14,989 bases of DNA from assembly GCA_003105285.1 (NCBI GenBank), contig PQAN01000227.1, forward strand, positions 1 to 14,989, given 5' to 3'. Positions 8,265-14,848 of this stretch are shown piece by piece; the first letter of the stretch is position 1; each line of letters begins with the position of its first letter. This DNA is from Methylocystaceae bacterium (lineage in GTDB: Bacteria; Pseudomonadota; Alphaproteobacteria; Rhizobiales; Beijerinckiaceae). The position numbers and the translations under genes were made by a program. The notes under the pieces were generated by a model. That model worked only from the letters and a program-made list of their open reading frames with translations. It had not been told where the DNA came from and searched no databases.

Positions 8265-8306
8265 CTCGGACTCGCGCGGGAGCGAACGCAACCGCGCGAG
8301 TCCGAG
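8265..8306. repeat. Perfect 15-bp stem hairpin in the leader of the di-iron protein gene
   Basis: Arms CTCGGACTCGCGCGG (8265-8279) and CCGCGCGAGTCCGAG (8292-8306) pair perfectly around a 12-nt loop. It ends 38 bp before the ATG at 8345. No T-run follows, so it is not a classical terminator. It could be an operator, an RNA stabiliser or a translation-control element. Confidence 0.75.
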
Positions 8307-8329
8307 CATCTCAAATCACCTGAGCCTAC

Positions 8330-8342
8330 GGGAGGAGCTCCC
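8330..8342 (+). promoter_or_regulatory. Ribosome site inside a small hairpin
   Basis: GGGAG-GAG-CTCCC directly before the ATG at 8345 contains the AGGAG ribosome site within its own short stem. A five-pair stem with a three-base loop could partly hide the site. Whether it forms in vivo is unknown. Confidence 0.45.
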
Positions 8343-8344
8343 TG

Positions 8345-9106
8345 ATGCCGAATACGATTCTCTACGATGACGGCGCCCACAGAAACATCCTGCTGGAGGA
8401 CTTCGACGCCGGAGGGCTCGCCGTTCAAGCCAATCAGCACGTCATCATTCACAATGGCCAGGGGATGATCCTCGATCCTGGCGGCCACAAGGTCTATGGC
8501 AAGGTGCTGGCGGAGACCTTCTCGGTCCTGGCGGGCGGAAGCCTGCGCTATCTTTTCCTCTCGCATCAGGATCCAGACATCGTCGCCGCCATCAACGGCT
8601 GGCTGATGACGACCGACGCGGACGCATATGTGTCGGCTTTGTGGACGCGTTTCGTCCCGCATTTCGGGCTCGATCAGCTCGTCATCGATCGTTTGAAGCC
8701 GATACCGGACGAAGGCATGGTTTTCGATCTGGCAGGCTCCCGTCTCGTCGCCGTCCCCGCCCATTTCATGCATAGCGAGGGCAATTTTCATCTCTACGAT
8801 CCGATCGCGAAAATTCTCTATACCGGCGATCTCGGCGCTTCGATCGGCGCGGATTACAGGGTCGTTGGGGATTTCGATGCGCATCTTCCGTTCATCGAAG
8901 GCTTTCATCGGCGCTATATGGTGTCGAACCGCATCATGAAGGCATGGGCCGAGATGGTGAGGCCGCTCGACATCGAGATCATCGCTCCGCAACATGGCGC
9001 GCTGTTCTCGGGCAAGGAGATGGTCGGCCGCTTTATCGACTGGTGCGCCGATCTGGAATGCGGCGTGGATCTCATCACTCCGACCTTCAAGATGCCGGCG
9101 TTCTGA
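8345..9106 (+). CDS. Stand-alone ODP / flavodiiron-type metallo-beta-lactamase-fold protein
   Basis: 253 aa. ATG 8345 has an AGGAG site 8 bp upstream. The fold is that of the di-iron half of flavodiiron proteins without a flavodoxin domain. Ligand pattern: H74-x-D76-x-D78 in LSHQDPDIV, H143 in AHFMHSEGNF, bridging D162 in YTGDLG, H217 in APQHG. The H143-x18-D162 spacing matches flavodiiron enzymes, and position 76 has Asp where those usually have Glu. Characterised ODP proteins bind oxygen at the di-iron centre, and some act as oxygen sensors in chemotaxis. Flavodiiron enzymes reduce O2 or NO but need flavin and electron donors not seen here. Sensing or binding of O2 is therefore inferred. 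The gene lies between roadblock genes and faces a small convergent gene. No signal peptide, so cytosolic. Confidence 0.88.
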   Translation: MPNTILYDDGAHRNILLEDFDAGGLAVQANQHVIIHNGQGMILDPGGHKVYGKVLAETFSVLAGGSLRYLFLSHQDPDIVAAINGWLMTTDADAYVSALWTRFVPHFGLDQLVIDRLKPIPDEGMVFDLAGSRLVAVPAHFMHSEGNFHLYDPIAKILYTGDLGASIGADYRVVGDFDAHLPFIEGFHRRYMVSNRIMKAWAEMVRPLDIEIIAPQHGALFSGKEMVGRFIDWCADLECGVDLITPTFKMPAF

Positions 9107-9165
9107 CCGGCGTCGCTCGTCGTCGCGCCGTTTCACGCGCTGGCGATCACGGCGGAATTTGCGGG

Positions 9166-9534
9166 CTATTCGGCTTTGGGAGGCGGAGCGCGATTACCTG
9201 TCGGTCTCAGAATGATGCGCTTGTCCGCCCCACTCGGACGGAGAATGGGAAAAGGGGCGCTGTGTCGCTTCGTCGACGGATACGGCGTCACGGCGGGGCC
9301 GGTCGGCGCCTCGCGTCCCCGATCGATCGACGCTTCGTGCTCGGGCGTGAAATCGATCCCGACCTCTCGCGCGGCGCGAAGCAGCACGTCCATATCCGAC
9401 GCCTTCGTCCATTCGCTCTCGGATATCTGAATGCGCTCGAGAACGGCGGCCATGGAAGTCCTCAACTCGGCGGCTCTGGCCTCGATGATCGTTCTGAGGT
9501 CCGACAGCAATAGGCGTTCGACGAAATTCGGCAT
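9166..9534 (-). CDS. Small protein of unknown function
   Basis: 122 aa from ATG 9534 (MPNFVERLLLSDLRTIIEAR), chosen because GAGGCGGG lies just upstream; an ATG at 9546 is the alternative. I do not recognise the family. Residues 2-60 are predicted helical and amphipathic, with ERLLLSDLRTIIEARAAELRTSMAAVLERI followed by a second helix around DMDVLLRAAREVGIDF. Residues 65-122 are Pro/Arg-rich and probably disordered. There are no membrane segments or cysteines. It is convergent with the di-iron protein gene (59-bp gap) and divergent from the third roadblock gene. The protein-like composition on this strand, compared with the low-complexity frames opposite, supports it as real. A DNA-binding or adaptor role would be a guess. 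Confidence 0.5.
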   Translation of the reverse strand: MPNFVERLLLSDLRTIIEARAAELRTSMAAVLERIQISESEWTKASDMDVLLRAAREVGIDFTPEHEASIDRGREAPTGPAVTPYPSTKRHSAPFPILRPSGADKRIILRPTGNRAPPPKAE

Positions 9535-10072
9535 GGCCCGCCTCATGAGAACCCGGTGAGATGATATCTTCGCGAACAAATCGATCAAGAGCGCAGGGAC
9601 GCCCGGGCCTCGGGCGTTCGCACATTTCGATGGAGCCGAATATGTGCGCGCAGTCGCCGGCTCCGTCCGTATTTCGGCGCTGCGGGGTGCGGCAATTCGT
9701 CCCGTATGGCTCGAGGGCCGATCATCGCCGAATTCGCCGCATTTCTAACGAAATTGAGACGCCTTTATCTAATGACGAGATTAGGGTGTTAAAAAATCGC
9801 CGAATCGGGAAGACGCCTCGTTCTCCGTCGCATGGAGCCGAGATCGGCCATCCGCCCATCGCTCTTCTTGTGCTGTCGACAATATTTCGGGCTGGACGCC
9901 GGTCGGTCCCGACAATCTGATCCAATGAGGCGTCCCCCTCGGATCTGACCGGAAGAAAGTTCGGCGGGCCGATCGGCCCTTGGAGGATGGGACGTCCCGG
10001 CAGGACCAATTCGGTCAACCGCGCTCGGCGACGATCGTACAACGGTAGCGGATCGGGTTTTGGGGGTGTGTC
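9535..10072. other. Long gap between the small minus gene and roadblock gene 3
   Basis: 538 bp with no gene I can support. It holds a 7-bp stem hairpin (ACGCCCG/CGGGCGT, 9599-9617) and an AT-rich patch at 9740-9800 with TTGAGA (9754-9759), the likeliest promoter area for a plus-strand transcript. A CTAAT...ATTAG inverted pair lies around 9769-9784. A plus-strand frame from 9561 to 9920 lacks a ribosome site and protein-like composition. A long untranslated leader for roadblock gene 3 is possible. Confidence 0.4.
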
Positions 10073-10936
10073 ATGGTCGACTACGATTACATTCTCTCGC
10101 GAACGACGGCGGTGCTCCCACAAACGAGACCGGAGACGCGACGGGCGATTTACGACCAGCTCCGCGGCACGTTGCTCAGCCGCTTGCGAAACACCCAACC
10201 GCCTGCGAGCGATTCCGAGATCGCGGCCGAAGAACTCGTGCTGGACGAGGCGATCGCCCGCGTCGAGAAAAAATTCGAAAAGGAGCCGGCGCGTCCTCCT
10301 GCGCCGAGCGAAAAGCGACGCGCGGATAAGGCCGGCGCGAGCGGCTGGCTCACGGAGATTCTCGCACGCGCTTCGCGGGACGAGACATCGGCTCCGCCGG
10401 ACGCTGAGGAAACGCTGCCCGAGGAGCCGGAGCCGGCGCGCCCCACCGTGTCCGATCTCCCGACCTTCGCCTCGAACGGCAAATCCGAGAGGGAAGAGAC
10501 AGGGCCGGGACGGGAGAGAATCGAGAATATTTTGGCGAAGCTCCAGAGAGAATCGGCCGGCATCGAAGCGACCGCCTTGATTTCCGAAGGCGGAACGATC
10601 GTCGCCTGCTCCTTGCAGGAGGATATCGGAACGACGCGAGTCGCCGGAATGGCGGCGACGCTGCAAAACCTCGGCCGCCGCGCCGCGGTCGAGCTCACGC
10701 GAGGCGACGCGCGGGAGATCATCGTCCGCGGCGACAGGGGTTACGCCATCATGATCAACGCCGGCGGCGCCTTGCTGCTGGCGTTGGCCAATGAGAGCTG
10801 CAAGCTCGGTCTCGTGTTCTTCGACATGGTCGAAGCGGTCAAGGCGCTCGAAGTCGCATTGGTCGATTCCAGTCGTGCGGGTGGCGGCGCCGGCGTCGTC
10901 GATCTGGAAACTGTCCGCCGAGCCATAACGGCCTGA
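10073..10936 (+). CDS. Long roadblock/LC7 (MglB-like) protein, paralogue 2
   Basis: 287 aa from ATG 10073, preceded by a G-rich GGGGGTG stretch. It has the same layout as the protein at 6619: helical domain 1-70, an acidic/Pro-rich linker about 71-145 with SGWLTEILARAS at 90-101, then a Roadblock/LC7 domain at 148-262 with GIEATALISEGG, TRVAGMAATLQNLGRRAAVEL, EIIVRGDRGYAIMINAGGALLLAL and KLGLVFFDMVEAVKAL. A short Gly-rich tail follows. The two long paralogues keep the helical domain and the WLTEILARAS motif while the linker sequence has drifted, suggesting that those two parts are functional. Cytosolic, no membrane segment. A minus-strand frame covering most of this gene is a shadow. Its role is unknown; by family it would dimerise and regulate a small GTPase or act as a scaffold. 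Confidence 0.85.
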   Translation: MVDYDYILSRTTAVLPQTRPETRRAIYDQLRGTLLSRLRNTQPPASDSEIAAEELVLDEAIARVEKKFEKEPARPPAPSEKRRADKAGASGWLTEILARASRDETSAPPDAEETLPEEPEPARPTVSDLPTFASNGKSEREETGPGRERIENILAKLQRESAGIEATALISEGGTIVACSLQEDIGTTRVAGMAATLQNLGRRAAVELTRGDAREIIVRGDRGYAIMINAGGALLLALANESCKLGLVFFDMVEAVKALEVALVDSSRAGGGAGVVDLETVRRAITA

Positions 10937-11053
10937 ATCGTCGGAGCTCGAAACAAGGAGCGTGAACGTCGCGGAGGGGCGCATCGAGCGTGGGAGCCAG
11001 CGCAATTCGTTGCGGAGCGCGGCGTATCGCCGTCTCTCTCCCACCCGCCTCCA

Positions 11054-11092
11054 GAGTCTTTTCCGTGTTTCGTTGAAACACGGAAAAGACTC
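11054..11092. repeat. Perfect 18-bp stem hairpin
   Basis: GAGTCTTTTCCGTGTTTC (11054-11071) and its exact reverse complement (11075-11092) are separated by GTT. The stem is much more AT-rich than its surroundings. No T-run follows on either strand, so it reads as part of an interspersed repeat rather than an intrinsic terminator, though it could stop or stabilise the upstream roadblock transcript. Confidence 0.85.
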
Positions 11093-11157
11093 CAGCTTCT
11101 TGTTTTGACGCGTTTCCGACGCCGAACCGGTTTCCACTTCGCCTGGAAACGCTCTAG
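11093..11157. repeat. Interspersed Rhizobiales-type repeat
   Basis: An 8-bp inverted pair GCGTTTCC (11110-11117) and GGAAACGC (11145-11152) encloses GAACCGGTTTCCACTTCGCC; the unit is flanked by TTGTTTTGACGC and ends in CTCTAG. From memory this closely resembles a short repeat scattered through many Rhizobiales genomes. A genome-wide search was not possible, so family membership is by recognition. Confidence 0.6.
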
Positions 11158-11174
11158 TTGGTGGGTCATGCGTC

Positions 11175-11208
11175 ATTCCCGACGCTCGCGAAGCGAGCGA
11201 TCGGGAAT
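11175..11208. repeat. REP-like palindrome ATTCCCGA...TCGGGAAT
   Basis: ATTCCCGACGCTCGC, a GAA loop, then GCGAGCGATCGGGAAT. The arms pair throughout except for one bulged A at 11200. This is a typical REP-like palindrome, third in the mosaic upstream of the OmpA-like gene. Confidence 0.7.
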
Positions 11209-11373
11209 CCGGGAGCAACGAGCAAATTATCCTTGTCGTCGCGCTCGGCGTTCCAGGTCAGGCCTTCGACCCGCCGGGAACGGCAATCGCCCTTCAGTTA
11301 CAGTGACGCAAGCTACTAGACGCGCGGGCCGCTCTCGAACATACAGTCGGCGGACTGCAACTCGGGATTTGGC

Positions 11374-12174
11374 ATGAGAGACGGGATGGGAGGCGGCTCC
11401 GCTGGTTCGAGCGCTCCGGCGCGAGAGCGGCCGGGCGACGCCGAAGACTATCGCTTGGCTGGGGAGGGAGCTCCGCTCTGGCTGACGTCCGCCCTGGCGC
11501 TTCTCGGGACGGCGCTCGCGGTCGCGGCGAGTTCCCTCTGGCTGGAGCAGTACCGGTTTGCCGCAGCAGACTGGCCGGCGGTTCTTCTCTCCAGAAGAGA
11601 GCCGTCGCCGGCTCCGCGTTCCGCATCGCAGCCGGAGCAGCCGAGACCGGCGGAGCCGACCGAGGAGCCGAATGTTCGGCAATCGGCGCCTGCTCCAACT
11701 CCGGCTCCGGCTCCGGAGCCCGCGATCGAGGCGACGGCTCCCCAGCAGCCCGCGCCGGAGGCGGCGGCGAATGAGAAGATCGAGCGGGACGCCCGCGAAA
11801 CCGAGCAAAGGGAAGCCGGCGCGGTGAATTGCCTCCCCGTCGCCGTCATACCCTTCGCACGCAATAGCGCGCGTCTGAACCCGACCGGACTGGACCAGAA
11901 CGTCGCGATCCTGAGCCAATGGATGATCCGGAATCCGGACGCCGTCCTGTCGGTCGAAGGACACACCGATATATCCGGGCCGGAACAATATAATGTTCTT
12001 CTGAGCTATTCCCGAGCGAAGGCCGCGATCGCATGGCTGATCGCCTCGGGAGTTCCCGAGCGACAAATGATCGCTCGCGCGGCGGGCTCGAGCTATGCCA
12101 AAGATGTTCTGGACGGGGCGGGCGGCAACCGGCGCGTGGTGCTGCGCGTCGAGGGCGTTGCAAGCTGTCGCTGA
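11374..12174 (+). CDS. Single-pass OmpA-like peptidoglycan-binding protein
   Basis: 266 aa from ATG 11374; ATG 11386 is a possible alternative. Residues 1-33 are a soluble N-terminus that should stay in the cytoplasm. One membrane segment spans 34-54. A long Pro/Ala/Glu-rich linker (about 75-140) includes a PAPTPAPAPEPA repeat and can span part of the periplasm. The C-terminal domain (about 150-262) is OmpA-like: PFARNSARLNPTG, VEGHTD (194-199), NVLLSYSRAKAAIAWL (207-222) and NRRVVLRVEG. The Asp of GHTD and the conserved Arg residues that hold meso-diaminopimelate are present, so it should bind peptidoglycan. The layout resembles MotB or PomB in outline (short cytosolic tail, one segment, peptidoglycan clamp) but lacks their plug sequence and the proton-binding Asp in the membrane segment. 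The next gene starts 23 bp after its stop, so the two form an operon. Confidence 0.85.
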   Translation: MRDGMGGGSAGSSAPARERPGDAEDYRLAGEGAPLWLTSALALLGTALAVAASSLWLEQYRFAAADWPAVLLSRREPSPAPRSASQPEQPRPAEPTEEPNVRQSAPAPTPAPAPEPAIEATAPQQPAPEAAANEKIERDARETEQREAGAVNCLPVAVIPFARNSARLNPTGLDQNVAILSQWMIRNPDAVLSVEGHTDISGPEQYNVLLSYSRAKAAIAWLIASGVPERQMIARAAGSSYAKDVLDGAGGNRRVVLRVEGVASCR

Positions 12175-12197
12175 ACACGGATCACGACGGAACGGAA

Positions 12198-12863
12198 ATG
12201 ACGATAATCTCCATGATCATTGGGCTCGCCGCCGCCGCTCTGCTGCTGACGGCCGGCTATCTATTCGGAATAAGGCGAGGATCGCAGGCGAGAGATCGTC
12301 TCATGCGCCAGAATGAACGCCAGTCGCAAGAGCTTGGACGGCAGTCGCAGGAGCTGAGCCATCTCCGAGGCCGGCTGTCGCAGCGTGCGGACGAGCAGGA
12401 GACGAGCCTGGCCGCCGCCGTTCATCAGGTCTTGATGCCGCTCGTTCATCGGGAGCGACTTTCCCTCGGTCTTTCGGAATTGATCGCCGATCCGGGTCAG
12501 CATCGCGACCTGACGCTATTGCTCGACCAGATCGCCGAGGCCGGGGATTTCTCGACCGTGCTGCTCAGCAATGACGAAGGATTGCTGCTGGCGGTCAACA
12601 GGTCGGCCCAGGACATCGATCGACTGTTGGCGACGTGCTCGTTGCTGGTTCTCGTCGGCGACCGCATCGCCGGAAGCGATGGCGCGGCTCCACTTTCCAT
12701 CCTCGTCTATGACGAAGGCAATTCGACCACGCTGTGCCGGTTTTTCCGCGCGCAGGATCAACGACTCGCTCTGACTGCGGTCGCGAACGGCGGGCAGCTC
12801 ACGCCGACGATGCTCGATCCGGCCCTCGCGAAACTGGGGACCGTGTTGTCGGAATCATTGTGA
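12198..12863 (+). CDS. Membrane-anchored coiled-coil protein with roadblock-like C-terminal domain
   Basis: 221 aa from ATG 12198, with GGAACGGA upstream. Longer readings into the OmpA-like gene are not protein-like. A membrane segment covers about 4-24, then RRGSQARDR with positive charges, so the rest is probably cytosolic. Residues 30-66 form a Gln/Glu/Arg-rich coiled coil with a QSQELGR-QSQELSH repeat. Residues 104-216 alternate helix and strand as in Roadblock/LC7 domains: LLLDQIAEAG, STVLLSNDEGLLLAV, a central helix DIDRLLATCSLLVLVGDRI, PLSILVYDEG, ALTAVANGG, then a C-terminal helix. Similarity to the MglB-like paralogues is by pattern only, with little identity. It is translated with the OmpA-like gene and may link that peptidoglycan clamp to cytosolic roadblock proteins. 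That role is inferred. Confidence 0.75.
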   Translation: MTIISMIIGLAAAALLLTAGYLFGIRRGSQARDRLMRQNERQSQELGRQSQELSHLRGRLSQRADEQETSLAAAVHQVLMPLVHRERLSLGLSELIADPGQHRDLTLLLDQIAEAGDFSTVLLSNDEGLLLAVNRSAQDIDRLLATCSLLVLVGDRIAGSDGAAPLSILVYDEGNSTTLCRFFRAQDQRLALTAVANGGQLTPTMLDPALAKLGTVLSESL

Positions 12864-12920
12864 CGAATCGCGGCCGGCGCCGTTGTTCCGAGCCGCGCTC
12901 CGCCGACGAAGCGCGAGACT
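12864..12920. other. Short convergent gap between the roadblock-like gene and minE
   Basis: 57 bp separates two converging stop codons. A weak 6-bp stem (CGCGCT/AGCGCG, 10-nt loop) near 12893-12914 may serve as a shared transcription end. No T-runs are present. Confidence 0.35.
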
Positions 12921-13211
12921 TCACGCCGCTTCGCTGGCCGCTCCGTGAGCGGTCTTTTCCTGCGTCAATGGCGCGTCGATTTCGATATCGATCTCGAGCA
13001 GCGACACCGTATCGCGCTGCCGCATTTTGATATCCACCTTGTCGGGGTCGACATCGATATGCTTGGAGATCGCCGCCAGCACCTCCTTGTGGAGAACGGC
13101 GATCAGATTGGAATTGCAGATCGACCTGCGCTCGTGGGTCAAGAGGATTTGCAGGCGCTCGCGGGCGACCGGCGCCGATGCGCCACGATTGAAGATCTTG
13201 AACAGTTTCAT
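12921..13211 (-). CDS. minE: Cell division topological specificity factor MinE
   Basis: 96 aa. MinE stimulates MinD ATPase activity at the membrane and drives Min oscillation. MKLFKIFNRG is the amphipathic membrane-contacting N-terminus. The MinD-contacting segment RERLQILLTHERR (17-29) is followed by the NLIAVLHKEVLAAISKHIDVDPDKVDIKM dimerisation region. The last 15 or so residues are a nonconserved tail. ATG 13211 overlaps the minD stop by four bases (ATGA), indicating translational coupling. Confidence 0.96.
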   Translation of the reverse strand: MKLFKIFNRGASAPVARERLQILLTHERRSICNSNLIAVLHKEVLAAISKHIDVDPDKVDIKMRQRDTVSLLEIDIEIDAPLTQEKTAHGAASEAA

Positions 13212-14023
13212 GCCGCCCTCCGACCGAAGAGTCTGATGAGAAAGCCCTTCTTGTCCGAGGGGATCTCCATCGGCAGATCTGCGCCGCACAGTCGCTGGGC
13301 GGCGTCGGAATAAGCGCGCGCGGCCGCGCTCGCCGCATTATGGATGGTGACGGGCGATCCGACGTTCGAAGCGCGCAGAACGTCTTCGCTTTCCGGGACG
13401 ATGCCGAGCAGCGGAATGGACAGAATCTCCAGCACGTCGTCGACGTTCAGCATTTCGCCGCGGGCGGCGCGGCCGGCGTCGTAGCGCGTCAGCAGGAGAT
13501 GTTTCTGCATGCGCTCGCCTCTTTCGGCGAGTTCGGTCTTGGCGTCGAGAAGTCCGATGATTCGATCCGAATCGCGCACCGACGAGACTTCGGGGTTGGC
13601 GACGACGATGGCGATGTCGGCGAAGCGCATCGCCAACGTGGCCCCGCGTTCGATGCCGGCGGGGCTATCGCAGACAATCCAGTCGAACCGCTCGCGCATT
13701 TCGTCGACGACCCGACGTACGCCGTCTTCCGTCAGCGCGTCCTTGTCGCGGGTCTGCGAGGCTGGGAGAAGGTGGAGGTTCTCGAGCCGCTTGTCGCGGA
13801 TCAGCGCCTGATGCAGCTTGGCGTCGCCTTGCGCCACATTGATCAGATCGTAGACGACGCGTCGCTCCGCGCCCATGACCAGATCGAGATTGCGCAATCC
13901 GACGTCGAAGTCGACCACGGCGACTTTCTGATTCTGCTGCGCCAGCGCGGCGCCGAGCGCCGCAGTCGACGTCGTCTTGCCGACGCCGCCTTTGCCGGAG
14001 GTGACCACCAATATCTTGGCCAT
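13208..14023 (-). CDS. minD: Septum site-determining ATPase MinD
   Basis: 271 aa, the standard length. MinD binds the membrane as an ATP dimer, recruits MinC, and is released by MinE. The deviant Walker A motif KGGVGKTT (11-18) is near the N-terminus. Walker A' VVDFDVGLRNLDLVMG follows at 36-51, and the Walker B-like WIVCDSPAGIE at about 115-125. The C-terminal KKGFLIRLFGRRAA (258-271) is the amphipathic membrane-targeting helix. ATG 14023 has a GTGGGGAC site upstream and lies 14 bp after the minC stop. A longer reading from 14176 runs through the minC 3' end and is not used. Confidence 0.97.
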   Translation of the reverse strand: MAKILVVTSGKGGVGKTTSTAALGAALAQQNQKVAVVDFDVGLRNLDLVMGAERRVVYDLINVAQGDAKLHQALIRDKRLENLHLLPASQTRDKDALTEDGVRRVVDEMRERFDWIVCDSPAGIERGATLAMRFADIAIVVANPEVSSVRDSDRIIGLLDAKTELAERGERMQKHLLLTRYDAGRAARGEMLNVDDVLEILSIPLLGIVPESEDVLRASNVGSPVTIHNAASAAARAYSDAAQRLCGADLPMEIPSDKKGFLIRLFGRRAA

Positions 14024-14037
14024 CTTGTCGTCCCCAC

Positions 14038-14820
14038 TTAGTCGAGCTTCGAGATCTTGATCGTTTCGTCCTGGAGCCAGGCATGGACCGCCTGACCGCG
14101 CAAATCGTCTCGGATTTCGTCGGCCGTCATATAGAAACCGCCGACGGCCAAGAGCTCCGCCTCCAGTCGGCGACAAAAAATTCGCGCGCGCGTTTCGCCA
14201 TAGGCGCCGGCCATGACGCGCCCGCGCACGGTTCCGTAGACATGGATGGAGCCTCCGGCAACCACGTCGGCGCCCGATGAGATCGAACCGATCACCGTCA
14301 CATCGCCCTCGGGAAAGAAGATCGATTGGCCCGAACGCACCGGCGCGTCCACGACGAGCGGAGCGACGCTCTTTTGCTCGGCGGCCTCATCGACCGCCGC
14401 CGACCGCTCGCTGGCGCCGAGCGTACGGGCGATCTCGTCGAAAGCGGTTTGCTCGCTCGTCGTCAGCGTTCCAGCCTCTGCGTCGCTCGGGCCTGACGGA
14501 GCGTCGGCGACCGGCGCCGGCCGACCGTTCGTCAGAATCGGCGGCAAGTCCGCGCAAGCCCAGGAGGGCTCCACGCCGGTCAACCCCATGATGCGGACGC
14601 CCCGCTCCGAGAGCTGCTCCACGAGCCCGACGACGCCTGAGCGCTCGAGCGCGAGCCCCGACACGTCGATCACGATCGCCTTTCTCGCGAAGAAGGCCGG
14701 GGAGTGCGCCAGACAAGCGTCGAGCCGCGCAATCCACCCGGAGAGCGGCGCGTCTGGCTCGAGCGCCAGCACCGGAAACGACCGACCTCGAAATCGAATG
14801 TGGGAAGAGGGTTGTGTCAC
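14038..14820 (-). CDS. minC: Septum site-determining protein MinC
   Basis: 260 aa from GTG 14820. MinC blocks FtsZ ring formation away from midcell. The N-terminal FtsZ-inhibiting domain runs from IRFRGRSFPVLAL to about 95 with AIVIDVSGLAL. A long Ala/Ser/Glu-rich linker (about 98-152) follows. The C-terminal beta-helix domain that binds MinD spans about 155-236 with GDVTVIGSISSGADVVAGGSIHVYGTVRGRVMAGA. The linker is on the long side. It is first in the minCDE operon, and a CtrA box lies 44-60 bp upstream of the start. Confidence 0.94.
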   Translation of the reverse strand: MTQPSSHIRFRGRSFPVLALEPDAPLSGWIARLDACLAHSPAFFARKAIVIDVSGLALERSGVVGLVEQLSERGVRIMGLTGVEPSWACADLPPILTNGRPAPVADAPSGPSDAEAGTLTTSEQTAFDEIARTLGASERSAAVDEAAEQKSVAPLVVDAPVRSGQSIFFPEGDVTVIGSISSGADVVAGGSIHVYGTVRGRVMAGAYGETRARIFCRRLEAELLAVGGFYMTADEIRDDLRGQAVHAWLQDETIKISKLD

Positions 14821-14848
14821 GACAGACTCGCTCGAAGTGAGCCTTCAT

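Larger units (their letters stand above)
10937..11373. other. Repeat-rich gap between roadblock gene 3 and the OmpA-like gene
   Basis: 437 bp without a supportable gene. The first 115 bp show nothing clear. From 11054 to 11208 three hairpin-forming repeats follow each other almost without gap (listed separately). The last 160 bp before the OmpA-like ATG should hold its promoter, but I see no strong -35/-10 pair. Confidence 0.6.

Noticed and set aside
6511..9704. Shared 12-mer CAATTCGTCCCG at 6511-6522 and 9693-9704, upstream of two roadblock genes
   Set aside because: Distances to the two starts differ greatly (about 100 and 370 bp), flanks do not match, and several 12-mer pairs are expected by chance in 15 kb.
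9561..9920. 119-codon plus-strand frame in the long gap
   Set aside because: No ribosome site, unusual composition, no family resemblance. It begins opposite the probable promoter of the minus-strand small gene.
11054..11092. Intrinsic terminator for roadblock gene 3
   Set aside because: The stem is perfect but not followed by a T-run on either strand and is directly joined to other interspersed repeats, so it is called a repeat.
9722..11218. 498-codon minus-strand open frame
   Set aside because: It is the shadow of roadblock gene 3 (10073-10936) and runs through the repeat-rich gap. Arg/Ser-rich, no recognisable domain.
11374..12174. Flagellar stator MotB
   Set aside because: The OmpA-like domain and single membrane segment are similar in outline, but the membrane segment lacks the essential proton-binding Asp and no motA-like gene is adjacent.
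6619..12863. CRISPR, toxin-antitoxin or phage defence island
   Set aside because: No spacer-repeat array, nuclease, toxin-antitoxin pair, integrase or transposase is seen. Gene content points to signalling and cell organisation.
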